Source of the DNA: Solidesulfovibrio alcoholivorans DSM 5433
GTDB taxonomy: Bacteria > Desulfobacterota > Desulfovibrionia > Desulfovibrionales > Desulfovibrionaceae
DNA: 64,000 bases
NCBI RefSeq assembly: GCF_000702665.1
Contig: NZ_JNJA01000006.1
Span: 124,001-188,000 of the forward strand
Direction: 5' to 3'
The notes below the pieces were generated by a model. That model was not told where the DNA came from. It worked only from the letters and a program-made list of their open reading frames with translations, and did no database searches. A program made the translations under genes and the position numbers. Positions 63,930 to 64,000 of this stretch are shown piece by piece. Positions within the stretch are counted from its first letter, which is position 1. Each line of letters opens with the position of its first letter.

Positions 63930-64000
63930 ATGACGGAATTTTCCCCTGATGCCGCCGCCTTGCGCGCCGCTCTTGCCGCGCTTGGCCCCGGCCGCGTCTG
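63930..64000 (+). CDS. Start of a gene running off the right edge
   Basis: From ATG 63930 (AAGGGGCC upstream), 23 codons reading MTEFSPDAAALRAALAALGPGR and on. The frame stays open to the window end. Too short to identify. It diverges from the AlgI-like gene. Confidence 0.5.
   Translation, partial: MTEFSPDAAALRAALAALGPGRV

Overview
The window comes from a high-GC Gram-negative chromosome. The best fit is a sulfate-reducing deltaproteobacterium of the Desulfovibrionaceae (Desulfovibrio/Solidesulfovibrio-like). This rests on a Mop-type molybdenum aldehyde oxidoreductase whose cysteine layout is offset by three residues from the D. gigas enzyme, an iron-type alcohol dehydrogenase beside it, a short Q-loop cytochrome bd oxidase, three good sigma-54 promoters, and outer-membrane, lipoprotein and type IV pilin genes. 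The assignment is inferred from gene content, not from a marker gene. I see no IS element, CRISPR array, rRNA or integrase; there is one tRNA (Leu-UAA).

Layout. 1-10.5 kb is a type IV pilus/type II secretion-like locus: a PilC/GspF platform protein (cut by the window edge), a membrane-anchored sigma-54 activator, a sigma-54 promoter, two paralogous pilins, a GT-C-like membrane protein with a TPR-like tail, three minor pseudopilins, a large PilX-like protein with a repetitive solenoid-like middle, and a PilX-like protein whose body is an L-type (legume-type) lectin domain with all five metal-ligand residues. This possible lectin-tipped pseudopilus is the most novel item. 10.5-15.1 kb carries envelope enzymes (two lytic transglycosylases, a polysaccharide deacetylase), an AhpD-like protein, a lipoprotein and a gate-domain membrane protein. 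15.5-18.5 kb holds a HAF-repeat secreted protein and an orphan ParA (zinc-ribbon fusion) with a ribbon-helix-helix partner. 18.6-24.8 kb holds a MATE exporter, two methyltransferases (one UbiE/MenG-like), cytochrome bd (CydAB) and a UbiA prenyltransferase: a quinol-oxidase cluster.

24.8-34.2 kb is signalling and housekeeping: a soluble PAS histidine kinase converging on a minus-strand run (RsbU-type phosphatase, a 57-residue cysteine-rich protein, a receiver protein, a cytochrome b5-like/DUF2231 membrane protein), plus a UvrD-type helicase and an alkaline-phosphatase-superfamily protein. After tRNA-Leu comes an island-like stretch (34.4-40.1 kb): about 0.8 kb without recognisable genes, a RES/Xre toxin-antitoxin pair, and an 1170-residue GH18 + CE4 deacetylase + GT2 synthase fusion.

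40.8-49.8 kb is a coherent unit: a sigma-54 promoter with upstream repeats drives aldehyde oxidoreductase, alcohol dehydrogenase, a membrane protein, an outer-membrane channel-like protein and a small protein, closed by a terminator and followed by an AcoR-like sigma-54 activator that probably controls it. 50-64 kb is mixed: L,D-transpeptidase, peroxiredoxin, small secreted proteins, a chemoreceptor, a DUF362-ferredoxin protein, cmk-hisC-usp, a sigma-54-driven protein of unknown function, a ThpR-like phosphodiesterase and an AlgI/AlgJ-type acetylation pair. Three copies of a palindromic intergenic element lie in convergent gaps at 16.75 kb and 55.3-55.4 kb.
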